DNA of 64,000 nt from Muribaculaceae bacterium (lineage in GTDB: Bacteria > Bacteroidota > Bacteroidia > Bacteroidales > Muribaculaceae), in the NCBI GenBank assembly GCA_017621225.1, contig JAGATN010000013.1, positions 1 to 64,000 of the forward strand, given 5' to 3'. The notes beneath the pieces are model-generated. The model saw nothing but the letters and a program-made list of their open reading frames with translations, did no database searches and was not told where the DNA came from. Both the position numbers and the translations under genes were made by a program. Below, in pieces: positions 26,539 through 35,900 of the stretch. How positions within the stretch are numbered: the stretch's first letter is position 1; each line of letters starts with the position of its first letter.

Positions 26539-27864
26539 ATGACACAAAAATCACTGTTAATGCCAATGGAACTATTAGAAACGATATCATCCGTACTCGA
26601 CGAACTGCAGATAGATCGTAACGGCACATTGATAACAGCATTAAGCGGCGGGGCCGACTCAATCGCCCTGACCCATGCACTCCTGAAACTGGGATACAGA
26701 TGCATTGCCGCCCATTGCAATTTTCATCTTCGCGGCGAAGAAAGCAACCGCGACCAACGATTGGTGGAAACGTTTTGTAGTTCAAACGACATCGCGTGCC
26801 ACATAAAGCATTTCGACGTCAATGAGTATCAGTTGGCAAACTCCGCTTCGGTGGAGATGGCCTGCCGCGATCTGCGATACGAATGGTTCGAATCGCTACG
26901 AGCCGAGACCGGCGCACAAGCCATAGCCGTGGCACACCATCAGGATGACAACATAGAGACATTCATGATAAATCTGATGCGCAAAACCGGCATCAAGGGG
27001 CTTCGCGGAATGCAGTCGAAAAACGGATTCATAATACGGCCAATGTTGCGATGCAGCCGCAAACAGATTGAGCGCTACATTGCCGAAAATGACCTGCATT
27101 ACATAGTAGACAGCACTAATCTGCAAAACGACTATACACGCAATAAGATACGAAACATAATATTGCCCTGCGTATACGACGTATTTCCAAACGCGCAAAA
27201 AAGCATTTCGGGCACGATGGAAATTCTATCGTCGGCCGATAGCTTCATTGACAGCGCGTTAAGTTCGAAATTCGCAGAATACGCCGACGGAAACAGCTTT
27301 CGCATATCAGACATGGTAAACAACGAAGGTTTTCAGAACGCCACCTTCATATTATATGAGTGGCTCCGACGTCGGCATGACGACGATTCGATATGTTCGC
27401 GAACCAACGACATTCTTGCATCCAAACAAACAGGCCGATTTTTCCCGACAAAGCAGGGCGTGTACGTAATAAACCGCGACATATTGGAATATTACGACAA
27501 TTCATCGACCGATGCGTCGTCACGACAATTTCCATTCGCGATAAGAACCATTGATGCCTGCGATTTTTCTTTTAAGGATGATGCCAACGTGGCCTACTTC
27601 GACGGGAGCATGCTCGACGGTTCGGGCCGCTTATGGAGCCGCCACTGGATTCCGGGCGACCGCATGCGCCCATATGGTATGAAAGGGTCAAAGAAACTCA
27701 GCGACCTGTTTTGCAATGCCAAAATCGCCGTAGGCAGGAAAGAGCAGATACCGTTGCTGATGCTTGACGACGACATACTGTGGGTAGCGGGAATAAGGCG
27801 CAGCAATCTATACCCAATAACCTCAAATACTGTAAAAATAATTGAAATAAAGTATTTAACGTAA
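26539..27864 (+). CDS. tilS: tRNA(Ile)-lysidine synthase
   Basis: A 441-residue TilS, which converts C34 of tRNA-Ile(CAU) to lysidine using ATP and lysine so that AUA is read as isoleucine. The PP-loop SGGADSIALTHAL is at about residues 36-48, followed by HCNFHLRGEES, HHQDDNIETF and GLRGM, all family landmarks. The C-terminal TilS domain includes WIPGDRMRPYGMKGSKKLSDLF. The start is the first ATG, which lies 7 nt after a TAACTTTG box (26524-26531). The shorter start eight codons in (MPMELL) is also possible. Essential gene in most bacteria. Confidence 0.95.
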   Translation: MTQKSLLMPMELLETISSVLDELQIDRNGTLITALSGGADSIALTHALLKLGYRCIAAHCNFHLRGEESNRDQRLVETFCSSNDIACHIKHFDVNEYQLANSASVEMACRDLRYEWFESLRAETGAQAIAVAHHQDDNIETFMINLMRKTGIKGLRGMQSKNGFIIRPMLRCSRKQIERYIAENDLHYIVDSTNLQNDYTRNKIRNIILPCVYDVFPNAQKSISGTMEILSSADSFIDSALSSKFAEYADGNSFRISDMVNNEGFQNATFILYEWLRRRHDDDSICSRTNDILASKQTGRFFPTKQGVYVINRDILEYYDNSSTDASSRQFPFAIRTIDACDFSFKDDANVAYFDGSMLDGSGRLWSRHWIPGDRMRPYGMKGSKKLSDLFCNAKIAVGRKEQIPLLMLDDDILWVAGIRRSNLYPITSNTVKIIEIKYLT

Positions 27865-27938
27865 ATAATTCAGAAATTTATTCATAAATTTGCCCTACAT
27901 ATAGTCCGTATGCTTCGGGCCATAAACACATCATAATT

Positions 27939-28580
27939 ATGAATCGAAAAGGGAAACTATATTTCCGTTATGGCACTATGGGATCGGCGAAAACTGCCCT
28001 GCTACTTACCACAGCCTATAATTTTGAAGAACGTGGTATGAAGTACATTTGCATGAAGCCGATAGTCGATACTCGTGATAGCCGAAACGTAATAAAATCG
28101 CGAATAGGCATAGAGCGCGAATGTCGATGGATATACAACGACACCGATCTATATATGTTGGCTCAAGAATTGTTTGAAGACAGCATGACCATAATCGATT
28201 GGTTTCTCATAGATGAAGCTCAGTTTCTATCTTCGGAACAAGTCGATCAGTTGTCGAGAATAGTCGACGACTTCGGCAGCAACGTAATTTGCTATGGACT
28301 GCGAACCGATTTCAGGAGTCGATTGTTCGAAGGATCGAGACGCTTGTTCGAGATAGCCGATACGATCGACGAGATTAAATCGACCTGCACCTGTGGCAGA
28401 AAGACCATCATAAACGCCCGCATCGACCATAAAGGCGATTTCATCGAAGACGGACAACAGGTAGAGATCGGAGGCGATGACAGATACATTGCCATTTGTC
28501 GAAAATGCTGGCGAAACAAGCGCATCGAGCAATCGCGCCGCGACACCCTACCATTCATAGAATTAAAGACACACAGATAA
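27939..28580 (+). CDS. tdk: thymidine kinase
   Basis: A 213-residue type II thymidine kinase. The P-loop is GTMGSAKT (residues about 12-19), a variant of the usual G-x-M-F/x-SGKS. The Walker B-like motif is IDEAQF. The lasso-domain zinc cysteines are two pairs, CTCG at about residue 150 and CRKCW near 188, and the thymidine-binding YGLRTDF stretch is present. It salvages thymidine to dTMP. A TAAATTTG promoter box is at 27885-27892. It begins a run of three plus-strand genes with gaps of 10 and 21 nt. Confidence 0.93.
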   Translation: MNRKGKLYFRYGTMGSAKTALLLTTAYNFEERGMKYICMKPIVDTRDSRNVIKSRIGIERECRWIYNDTDLYMLAQELFEDSMTIIDWFLIDEAQFLSSEQVDQLSRIVDDFGSNVICYGLRTDFRSRLFEGSRRLFEIADTIDEIKSTCTCGRKTIINARIDHKGDFIEDGQQVEIGGDDRYIAICRKCWRNKRIEQSRRDTLPFIELKTHR

Positions 28581-28590
28581 AACAGAAACT

Positions 28591-29373
28591 ATGCAAAAAC
28601 GATACGCATTAATACGCACTTTAAGCATATTGGCTCTTTTGTTCGTTGGAGCGACGTTGCATTCAGCCCAACTGCCCGACAACGAAACCCTCAACTACAA
28701 AGTATTATTTAAATGGGGGTTGATACAGAAACAAGCCGGACGGGCCACGATGAAGCTCAACAACACGCCAAACACCTTCGAAGCCACTCTGTATGCGCGC
28801 TCCGAACCGTGGGCCGACCACATATATTCGCTCCGCGACACCCTCTTATCGACGTTCAGCAGGCATGACCTCGCGCCGATAAAATATCAACGCATAGCTC
28901 ACGAAGATGGGAAATATGCCCATGACATAGTAGAATTCATCCGTACGGGCAATACGTTTGTCGGCGACTGCACCCGCTTCAGGCGCAACAAAAAGAATCA
29001 ACCAACCAACATAGCCCACACAACACTGAAAGCCGAAGGCATGACCGTCGACATGCTCAGCGTGTTTTATTTCTTACGCACGCTCGACTTCAAGTCGATG
29101 AAAGAGGGCGACTCACATTCGGTAAACATATTTTCGGGAAAACGCAAAGAGACGCTTACCATTAAATTCATCGGCAACGAGTCACTGAAGCTCGACAACG
29201 TAACATATCCCACCCACCGAATCACATTCACATTTACCACCGAAGGCAGTAAAAAGTCATCAGACGGCATCGAAACCTGGATTTGGGCAAATGAGAGCAA
29301 AATTCCCCTAAAACTCGAAGGCCGACTGAAAGTGGGCAAAATAAAATGCCTGTATATGGCCGACAAAAAGTAA
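28591..29373 (+). CDS. DUF3108 secreted protein
   Basis: A 260-residue protein with a signal peptide (about 1-25, ending LHSAQ) and a single DUF3108 domain. The opening NETLNYKVLFKWGLIQKQAG, the WADHIYSLRDTL segment and an IWANESKIPLKLEGRLKVG end are diagnostic. The family is found in periplasm-facing beta-sandwich proteins of Bacteroidota and Proteobacteria without a defined function. It starts 10 nt after tdk and ends 21 nt before the nucleotidase gene, so the three are likely co-expressed. A link to nucleotide salvage through its neighbours is possible but unproven. Confidence 0.88.
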   Translation: MQKRYALIRTLSILALLFVGATLHSAQLPDNETLNYKVLFKWGLIQKQAGRATMKLNNTPNTFEATLYARSEPWADHIYSLRDTLLSTFSRHDLAPIKYQRIAHEDGKYAHDIVEFIRTGNTFVGDCTRFRRNKKNQPTNIAHTTLKAEGMTVDMLSVFYFLRTLDFKSMKEGDSHSVNIFSGKRKETLTIKFIGNESLKLDNVTYPTHRITFTFTTEGSKKSSDGIETWIWANESKIPLKLEGRLKVGKIKCLYMADKK

Positions 29374-29394
29374 CATTTTATCGCATAGCATTTT

Positions 29395-31146
29395 ATGAAA
29401 CGCGCGGCATACATTCTCATAACCATATTATCCATTATGCATATAAAAGCATCAGGCGAAAGCCTGAACATAAAAATAGTCGAAACGTCCGATGTGCATG
29501 GAAATTTTTTTCCATACAACTTCATCACACGCCAGCCTTGGAGCGGAAGTTTGGCACGAGCGGCAACCTACATCGACTCATTGCGCAAAACCGACGGCAA
29601 CGAGAGCGTGATACTTCTCGACAACGGCGACTTCTTACAAGGGCAGCCAACCGTTTATTATTACAATTTCATTGACACCGTAACCCCACACATAGCCTCC
29701 CGGATATACGACTATCTTGGCTACGATGCCGCGACAATAGGAAATCACGACGTAGAAACCGGACACGAAGTATACGACCGCGTAATCCGCACCGCGCCAA
29801 TGCCCATGCTTGGCGCAAACATAATAGACACCGCATCGGGCAATCCGTACCTCAAACCTTATTGCATAATAGAACGTCAAGGCGTAAAAATAGCCGTGCT
29901 CGGATTGATAACGCCGGCCATACCGGCTTGGCTGCCAAATACGCTTTGGTCAGGTCTCAGGTTTGACGACATGGAACTCACCGCCCGAAAATGGATGAAT
30001 GAGATAAAACAGACCGAAAAGCCCAACATCGTAGTAGGATTATTCCATTCCGGACACGATGTCGACAAAAAGACGGCCGAATTCATAGAAAACGCCTCGT
30101 TGAGCGTGGCGCGCAACGTGCCGGGATTCGACGTGGTAATGATGGGGCACGACCATCGACGCTACAACAGCAAGTTGCTAAATGCGGCAGGCGACTCCGT
30201 GCTCGTCGTCAACCCGGCCAACAATGCCAATGCGGTAGCGCTCGCCAACATCTCAATAAAGTTCGACGATAATGGAGCCATTTCAAAATCCATAACGGGC
30301 AAGATAGTCGATATCAGCAACATTGCTCCCGACGAAAAATATCTCGCACATTTCTCAAAACAATTCGATGCCGTCGAAAAATTCGTAAGCAGAAAAATCG
30401 GGTCGGCAAACGGCACCTTTTCAACGCACGATGCATTCTTCGGTCCATCGGCATTCATCGACCTCATCCATAACCTTCAACTGGAAATAACGGGTGCCGA
30501 CATATCGATGGCCGCTCCCCTGTCGTTCGATGCCATAATATCGAAAGGCGACATTTGCGTAAGCGACATGTTCAATCTATACAAATACGAAAACCAGCTA
30601 TACACCATGGAGCTTACCGGACAGGAGATAAAAGATTATCTCGAAGAATCGTACGGCATATGGACACGACAGATGAACTCGGCCGACGAACATATGTTGC
30701 TTTTCGCCGACGAAAATCCCACTCCGAAACGCAATGCATTGGAGAATCCATCATATAGCTTCGACTCGGCCGCAGGAATCGACTATACGGTCGACCTCAC
30801 AAAGCCCAAAGGCGAGAAGGTAACGATTCTGCAAATGAGCGACGGAAAGCCATTCTTACCAGGCAAAAAATACAAAGTAGCAATAAACTCCTATCGCGGC
30901 AACGGCGGTGGCGATTTGCTGACCAAGGGCGCCGGCATACCGAGAGAACAACTTAAATCGCGAATATTGGCTTCGACCGACAAAGATTTGAGATACTACC
31001 TGATGAAAACGATAGAGTCAAAAAAGGTCATAACGCCGAAAGTCAACGGAAACTGGAAATTCATTCCCGACGATTATGTCAAAAAAGCATCCGCGCGCGA
31101 TCGCGAAATACTGTTCCCAAATCAGAATGCCCGAAACGCCAAATGA
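29395..31146 (+). CDS. secreted 5'-nucleotidase / 2',3'-cyclic phosphodiesterase family enzyme
   Basis: A 583-residue exported metallophosphoesterase of the UshA/YfkN type. After a signal peptide (about 1-20) the catalytic domain shows the metal-binding motifs TSDVHGNF, DNGDFLQG, GNHDVE, LFHSGHD and MMGHDHRR. The C-terminal substrate domain (about 330-560) has NGGGDLLTKGAGI and a Phe/Tyr-rich region. It should hydrolyse extracellular or periplasmic nucleotides to nucleosides, which fits its position in an operon with thymidine kinase. No LPxTG or lipobox is present. Confidence 0.93.
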   Translation: MKRAAYILITILSIMHIKASGESLNIKIVETSDVHGNFFPYNFITRQPWSGSLARAATYIDSLRKTDGNESVILLDNGDFLQGQPTVYYYNFIDTVTPHIASRIYDYLGYDAATIGNHDVETGHEVYDRVIRTAPMPMLGANIIDTASGNPYLKPYCIIERQGVKIAVLGLITPAIPAWLPNTLWSGLRFDDMELTARKWMNEIKQTEKPNIVVGLFHSGHDVDKKTAEFIENASLSVARNVPGFDVVMMGHDHRRYNSKLLNAAGDSVLVVNPANNANAVALANISIKFDDNGAISKSITGKIVDISNIAPDEKYLAHFSKQFDAVEKFVSRKIGSANGTFSTHDAFFGPSAFIDLIHNLQLEITGADISMAAPLSFDAIISKGDICVSDMFNLYKYENQLYTMELTGQEIKDYLEESYGIWTRQMNSADEHMLLFADENPTPKRNALENPSYSFDSAAGIDYTVDLTKPKGEKVTILQMSDGKPFLPGKKYKVAINSYRGNGGGDLLTKGAGIPREQLKSRILASTDKDLRYYLMKTIESKKVITPKVNGNWKFIPDDYVKKASARDREILFPNQNARNAK

Positions 31147-31221
31147 GGCGTAATGACACAATAATATACTTAAATAACGCATTAATTAGTTAAAAGCCAT
31201 ATTTATGTATATTACATTTTT

Positions 31222-31251
31222 TTGCACCTAAAAAAAGAATAACTATCTTTA
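31222..31251 (+). promoter_or_regulatory. promoter of the ECF sigma operon
   Basis: TTG (31222-31224) and TATCTTTA (31244-31251) are exactly 19 nt apart. The last base of the -7 box departs from the TAnnTTTG consensus. The start of transcription would be about 25 nt before the sigma-factor ATG. Confidence 0.55.
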
Positions 31252-31280
31252 CGACCTCTTTTTAAATCAATCTATCATAG

Positions 31281-31841
31281 ATGGCTGAAGATACCACATC
31301 AAATGACCAAACGCTAATAGATCAATTGCGCGATCCGTCAACATGCCGAAAAGCATTTGGCCAAGTGATAGCTATATATACCGAGCCCCTATATTGGCAG
31401 ATTAGACGTATGGTCGACAATCATGACGACGCAAACGATCTGCTACAAAACACGTTTCTCAAAGCATGGACATCTATCGAAAACTTTCGTGGCGATGCCA
31501 AGCTATCCACTTGGCTGCATAAAATAGCTATCAACGAAAGCCTATCGTTTCTTGAACGCGAACGGAAAAGACAAAATGTGTCGCTTGACGACGAAGAATC
31601 GCACTTGATACAAGTGATTGAGGCCGATACAAACATCGACGGCGACCAACTGAAGCTTAAACTGCGAAAAGCCGTGGCCACCTTACCCGAAAAGCAACGA
31701 CTCGTATTCAACATGAAATATTACGACGACATGAAATATGAGGAGATATCCGATATTTTGGGAACTTCAGTAGGTGCATTGAAAGCATCTTACCATCTCG
31801 CGGTAAAAAAAATTGAACAATATTTCGAAGATAACGATTAA
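31281..31841 (+). CDS. ECF-type RNA polymerase sigma factor
   Basis: A 186-residue sigma-70 family protein with only regions 2 and 4. Region 2 spans about residues 30-95 (DANDLLQNTFLKAW, FRGDAKLSTWLHKIAINE), and region 4 about 125-180 (LPEKQRLVFNMKYYDDMKYE, then EISDILGTSVGALKASYH). This is the extracytoplasmic function class. It begins a run of a TM-containing protein, a Spy-like protein and an alpha-2-macroglobulin, all on the same strand, which looks like an envelope-stress module. The next gene is the natural anti-sigma candidate. Confidence 0.94.
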   Translation: MAEDTTSNDQTLIDQLRDPSTCRKAFGQVIAIYTEPLYWQIRRMVDNHDDANDLLQNTFLKAWTSIENFRGDAKLSTWLHKIAINESLSFLERERKRQNVSLDDEESHLIQVIEADTNIDGDQLKLKLRKAVATLPEKQRLVFNMKYYDDMKYEEISDILGTSVGALKASYHLAVKKIEQYFEDND

Positions 31842-31905
31842 AAAATTAAACCATTTCATATACTACAAGTCTAATTAACAAAACGGATAAAATAAATTGC
31901 AACAT

Positions 31906-32310
31906 ATGAAACACGAAGATATACTCAAAACCGTAAACCGACAATCAGGAATGACCGTTCCCGATGGTTTTTTCGAGGATTTCGCCGTACGTATGGCAGC
32001 ATCTTTACCTGAACAGAAATGGGAAACTCCACAAAACGAACTTCCCCGTTCGCTATGGAATAAGGTAAGGCCATATATGTACATGGCCGCCATGTTTCTT
32101 GGCGTATGGTGCATGATGAAGATGTTTGACTTAATGCGTCCGTCAAATTCCGACCTGTCAATTGAAAACAATGCCATTTTGTCGGAGGCTGTCAGCAATG
32201 ACGATTTCATGAACGATTATTGTTTGACCGACATAGAAAATTCCGATTTACTTGAAGATCTTTATTCCGAAGGGTTCACGCCAACGGCATTAAGCATGCT
32301 CGACAATTAA
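31906..32310 (+). CDS. probable anti-sigma factor (single-pass membrane protein)
   Basis: A 134-residue protein. I chose the ATG at 31906 (MKHEDIL) over an upstream TTG. A soluble N-terminal 45 residues (VNRQSGMTVPDGFFEDFAVRMA) faces the cytoplasm. One hydrophobic segment follows at about 52-72 (YMYMAAMFLGVWCMMKMF), then an acidic C-terminal tail that would be periplasmic. No zinc-binding HxxxCxxC motif of classical anti-sigma factors is present. Assignment rests on its position 64 nt after the ECF gene and its topology, matching the anti-sigma partners commonly found there in Bacteroidales. Confidence 0.6.
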   Translation: MKHEDILKTVNRQSGMTVPDGFFEDFAVRMAASLPEQKWETPQNELPRSLWNKVRPYMYMAAMFLGVWCMMKMFDLMRPSNSDLSIENNAILSEAVSNDDFMNDYCLTDIENSDLLEDLYSEGFTPTALSMLDN

Positions 32311-32350
32311 ATCAATAGCCATTACTTCATAATCAAAACAAAAGAATAAT

Positions 32351-32845
32351 ATGAAATTCAGACATTCCACAATTTATCTTATATTGTCGATGATTCTATG
32401 CTCCATGACTGCCATGGCGCAAAAACAGATGCCTTCGAAAGAAGATCGCATTAGATGGATGAAAGAAATGCGCCAATATAAAGCGGAATACATAGCAAAG
32501 GATTTGAATTTGACTGATGAACAAAAACAGAAGTTTGTTCCCCTTTACGAGAAACTCGATGCCGAGACATCTCATTTAGGCTTCGAAACCCGTCAATTGG
32601 AGTATTCTGTAATGCATAAAGGCGATAAGGCCTCTGATTTGGAATACGAGAAAGCCGCCGAAGCCCTTTTCGAGCTAAAATCCAAGGAAAGTGCAATAGA
32701 GCTGAAATACTTTGACGACTTCAAGTCAATACTTACAAAACAGCAGTTGTTCAAACTAAAAGGCGCTGAACGTAAGTTTACTCAGGAGCTGATGAAACAC
32801 CATCGCAAATCGGCCGGACGAAAGAAGAAACGCCCCAACGATTAA
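32351..32845 (+). CDS. Spy/CpxP-like periplasmic protein
   Basis: A 164-residue exported protein with a signal peptide (about 1-24, ending AMAQ) and a highly charged helical body. The phrase LNLTDEQKQKFVPLYEKL resembles the LTxxQ motif of Spy/CpxP-type periplasmic chaperones. The C-terminus is very basic (KHHRKSAGRKKKRP). Such proteins often lie next to ECF sigma factors in Bacteroidota. They are thought to bind unfolded proteins or metals during envelope stress. Its place 41 nt after the probable anti-sigma gene supports a shared operon. Confidence 0.78.
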   Translation: MKFRHSTIYLILSMILCSMTAMAQKQMPSKEDRIRWMKEMRQYKAEYIAKDLNLTDEQKQKFVPLYEKLDAETSHLGFETRQLEYSVMHKGDKASDLEYEKAAEALFELKSKESAIELKYFDDFKSILTKQQLFKLKGAERKFTQELMKHHRKSAGRKKKRPND

Positions 32846-32984
32846 ACGATACAATAACAGCCATTTAACTGACGCCAAATTCACGATAAAATCATAACGT
32901 CGTGGATGTAAGCGTCTTTTATATTTAAACACACCGACATTAAATCCCAATGTAACCATCTTCTAATCATTTAATTATTACCTT

Positions 32985-35900
32985 ATGAAATTCTCACGTT
33001 TTATAGCATCTATTATTGTGTTAATCACATCCATACCTATGTTTTCGCAAGTTTCCAAACCCGATTTTGCATATCCACAAAAAGTGAGCCTTCAATCAAA
33101 AACGAGATTGAAATCAGCTCTCAAAACCGACAATGGTCCGCTGATAGTCAGATCATTGATCAATCTTGAGCTTGCACAAGCCGCCATCTCGTCCGATAGC
33201 ATACCTGCCGTACTCAACCTTATCGACAGCGTGTGCAGCAACGAAACGAACGAATGTACGAAAGCCTTGCTACAACTATTCATAGCTCAGACATATGCAT
33301 CTATTTACGAAAGTAACAGATACAACTACGACGCCCGACAGCAACCCTTACTGCCGTTACCCGATGATTACAATCTATGGAGCGGAGAACAGTTCAGAGC
33401 TGAAATATCACGTAGGGCCAATGAAGCCTTATCATCACCCGAATCTCTGAAACGTGAATCTCTGAAAAAATATTCGACCGTGGTGTCAGCCGATGCCATG
33501 ACGCTTATTTACTATCCCACACTCTATGATTTCGTGGCCAATTCAACCATAAGCCTGCTGCGCGAATTGAACCCTATCGGAAGTCTGTTCCCAATGTGGC
33601 GTCTGTGTGACTATGCCAAATTCATCTCAACGTCACGATTCGTCGCCGGATCAAATGTAGCTACCAATATACTCAACATATATTCCGATCTTTTGGAATT
33701 TCACAAAAACGACACGGCTCCATTTATAAATACCGACATTGAACGAATAAATTTCATATCACAATACATCTTTTCATCCGATTACGAAAAAGTCGAAACC
33801 GTAAAGCAAAATCTGCTGAAAGACCTATACAACCGATATGCCGCATCAGAGTATTCGTCCGATGCCCTAATTGCATTGTCGGGATCATCGAAAGCCGATG
33901 GCGATGCTTGGCTGTATGAAAAAGCCAAACACAACATTTCGGCATTCCCTACATACAAACGCATAAATTGCCTCAAAAACATAATAGCCAATATCGGTGA
34001 ACAGACAATTTCGCTCGACGTACCCGAAATAGTCAGTCCATCGAAAGAATTCAAGGTTAAAGTGAATGCTTCGAACTTCAAAAATGTGAAGTTAAGTGTT
34101 TATCGACTCCCCAACACCTTGTCATACGACCGTTATTATCAATTCAACCCCTTAAAGGCCACGGCCCCGATAAGTTCCAAATCAATCTCTTTTGCCGGGA
34201 AAACGCCCTTCCGCGCCGACACCACGATAAGCATATCCATCCCACAGGCCGGATATTACATCATCGTTCCGTCGTCGCCCGACAAACCGACAAGCGAAAT
34301 CAGGTCATATCCTAAAATCTATTGCTCCGATTTAGCCATATGCACTACCCGATTCAACGAGTTGAATGCTCTGGTAATAAACCCGCTTACCGGAAAACCG
34401 ATTGACGGTGCCGAAATCAAACTTATATCAAACCGATCGGCCGAATCGCCTCGAAGCCTGACACATACCGACCACAACGGATTTGCCAAACTCGACATAG
34501 CAAAAGGAGGCCGAATATTTGCAATAAAAGGGTCTGACAGATATTCACTACCCATATATGCCTACAATTACAACGACCAATACAATTTAAAACAATTCAC
34601 TTCAAAGGCATTCACCGACCTCGCCATTTACCATCCCGGCGATAGCGTGAAGTGGAGCATGGTTGCATACTCATACATCGGAAACAACCGTAATGTAGAG
34701 CCCGATAAGCTTATCAAAGCGTCGCTCCACAACGCCAACCAGCAAGTTGTCGATACAATAACCGCCACCACCGACAAGTTTGGCCGCATATCAGGCATAT
34801 TCACCATACCTCAAGGTGAGCTGACGGGGTATTATTCCATAAACTTCGAAATGACGTCGGGTGCGGAGACGCAGCACATTGGATCGACCGGATTCATGGT
34901 ATCTGACTACAAATTGCCCACATACCACGTCGACGTCGAAAACGTGTGCATGAACGACCCCACCAAGCCAATCGACATAACCGTAAAAGCGCGCGCCTAC
35001 TCGGGCATTCCAATGACCGGAGCAAGAGCGGTCATGAATCTTTCGGTAAGCCAGAGATACTGGTGGCGTATGTCGAATTCCGTTTCGATTTACACCGACA
35101 CCACTACAATTGATGCCAATGGCGTAGCCCATATATTAGTTCCTCGCGAAATCATAAATCAATCGCCGGCCCCCGACGGATTATTTACAGCTCAAATCGT
35201 CGTAACGTCATTGAACGGAGAAACGCAGCAAGGTTCCACTTCATTCAGCATAGTAAAAACCATGCGCATTTCGGCATCGATGCCAGGTGACATCAATGTG
35301 ACCAATCCGGTGAAACTTGATGTTAAAGTCATAAATCCGTCAAACGAAACGGTTGACACATCTGTAAATTACGACATAACGAAAAACGGCAAATCGGTAA
35401 TGTCCGGATCTGTAAATACGTCAAATCCGGTTGTCGACTGGAAATCAGTTCCGGGAGGAAACTACACGATCTCATTCTCGTTGCCCGACAATGGTGCCGA
35501 TACCGTATCAATCGACAACATAGGCATATATCGTCCGTCAGACAATATGCCTCCTAAGGATACGCCGGTATGGGTTCCCGTAAACTCATATAATGTCGAA
35601 TCGTCGGCCGACATTCTCTATGGCACATCAGCCGATGAAGCACACATATTATACACCTTGTGGACTGCCGACAAAATATGTGAGCAGCGCTGGATTGTCA
35701 ATTCGCCGGGCATGCATACATTGAAGGCGTCTCTGCCCGAAGGTGTCGACGAGGCCAACGTAACCCTCTTATGTACAAACAATTTCCAATCTTCAACCAA
35801 AGAGATTAAGATACATCGTAAATCATCTGAAAAAGGCATTAAAATAACCGTTTCGTCATTTAGAGACCATATTACTCCGAGCGCCGAGGAAACCTGGACA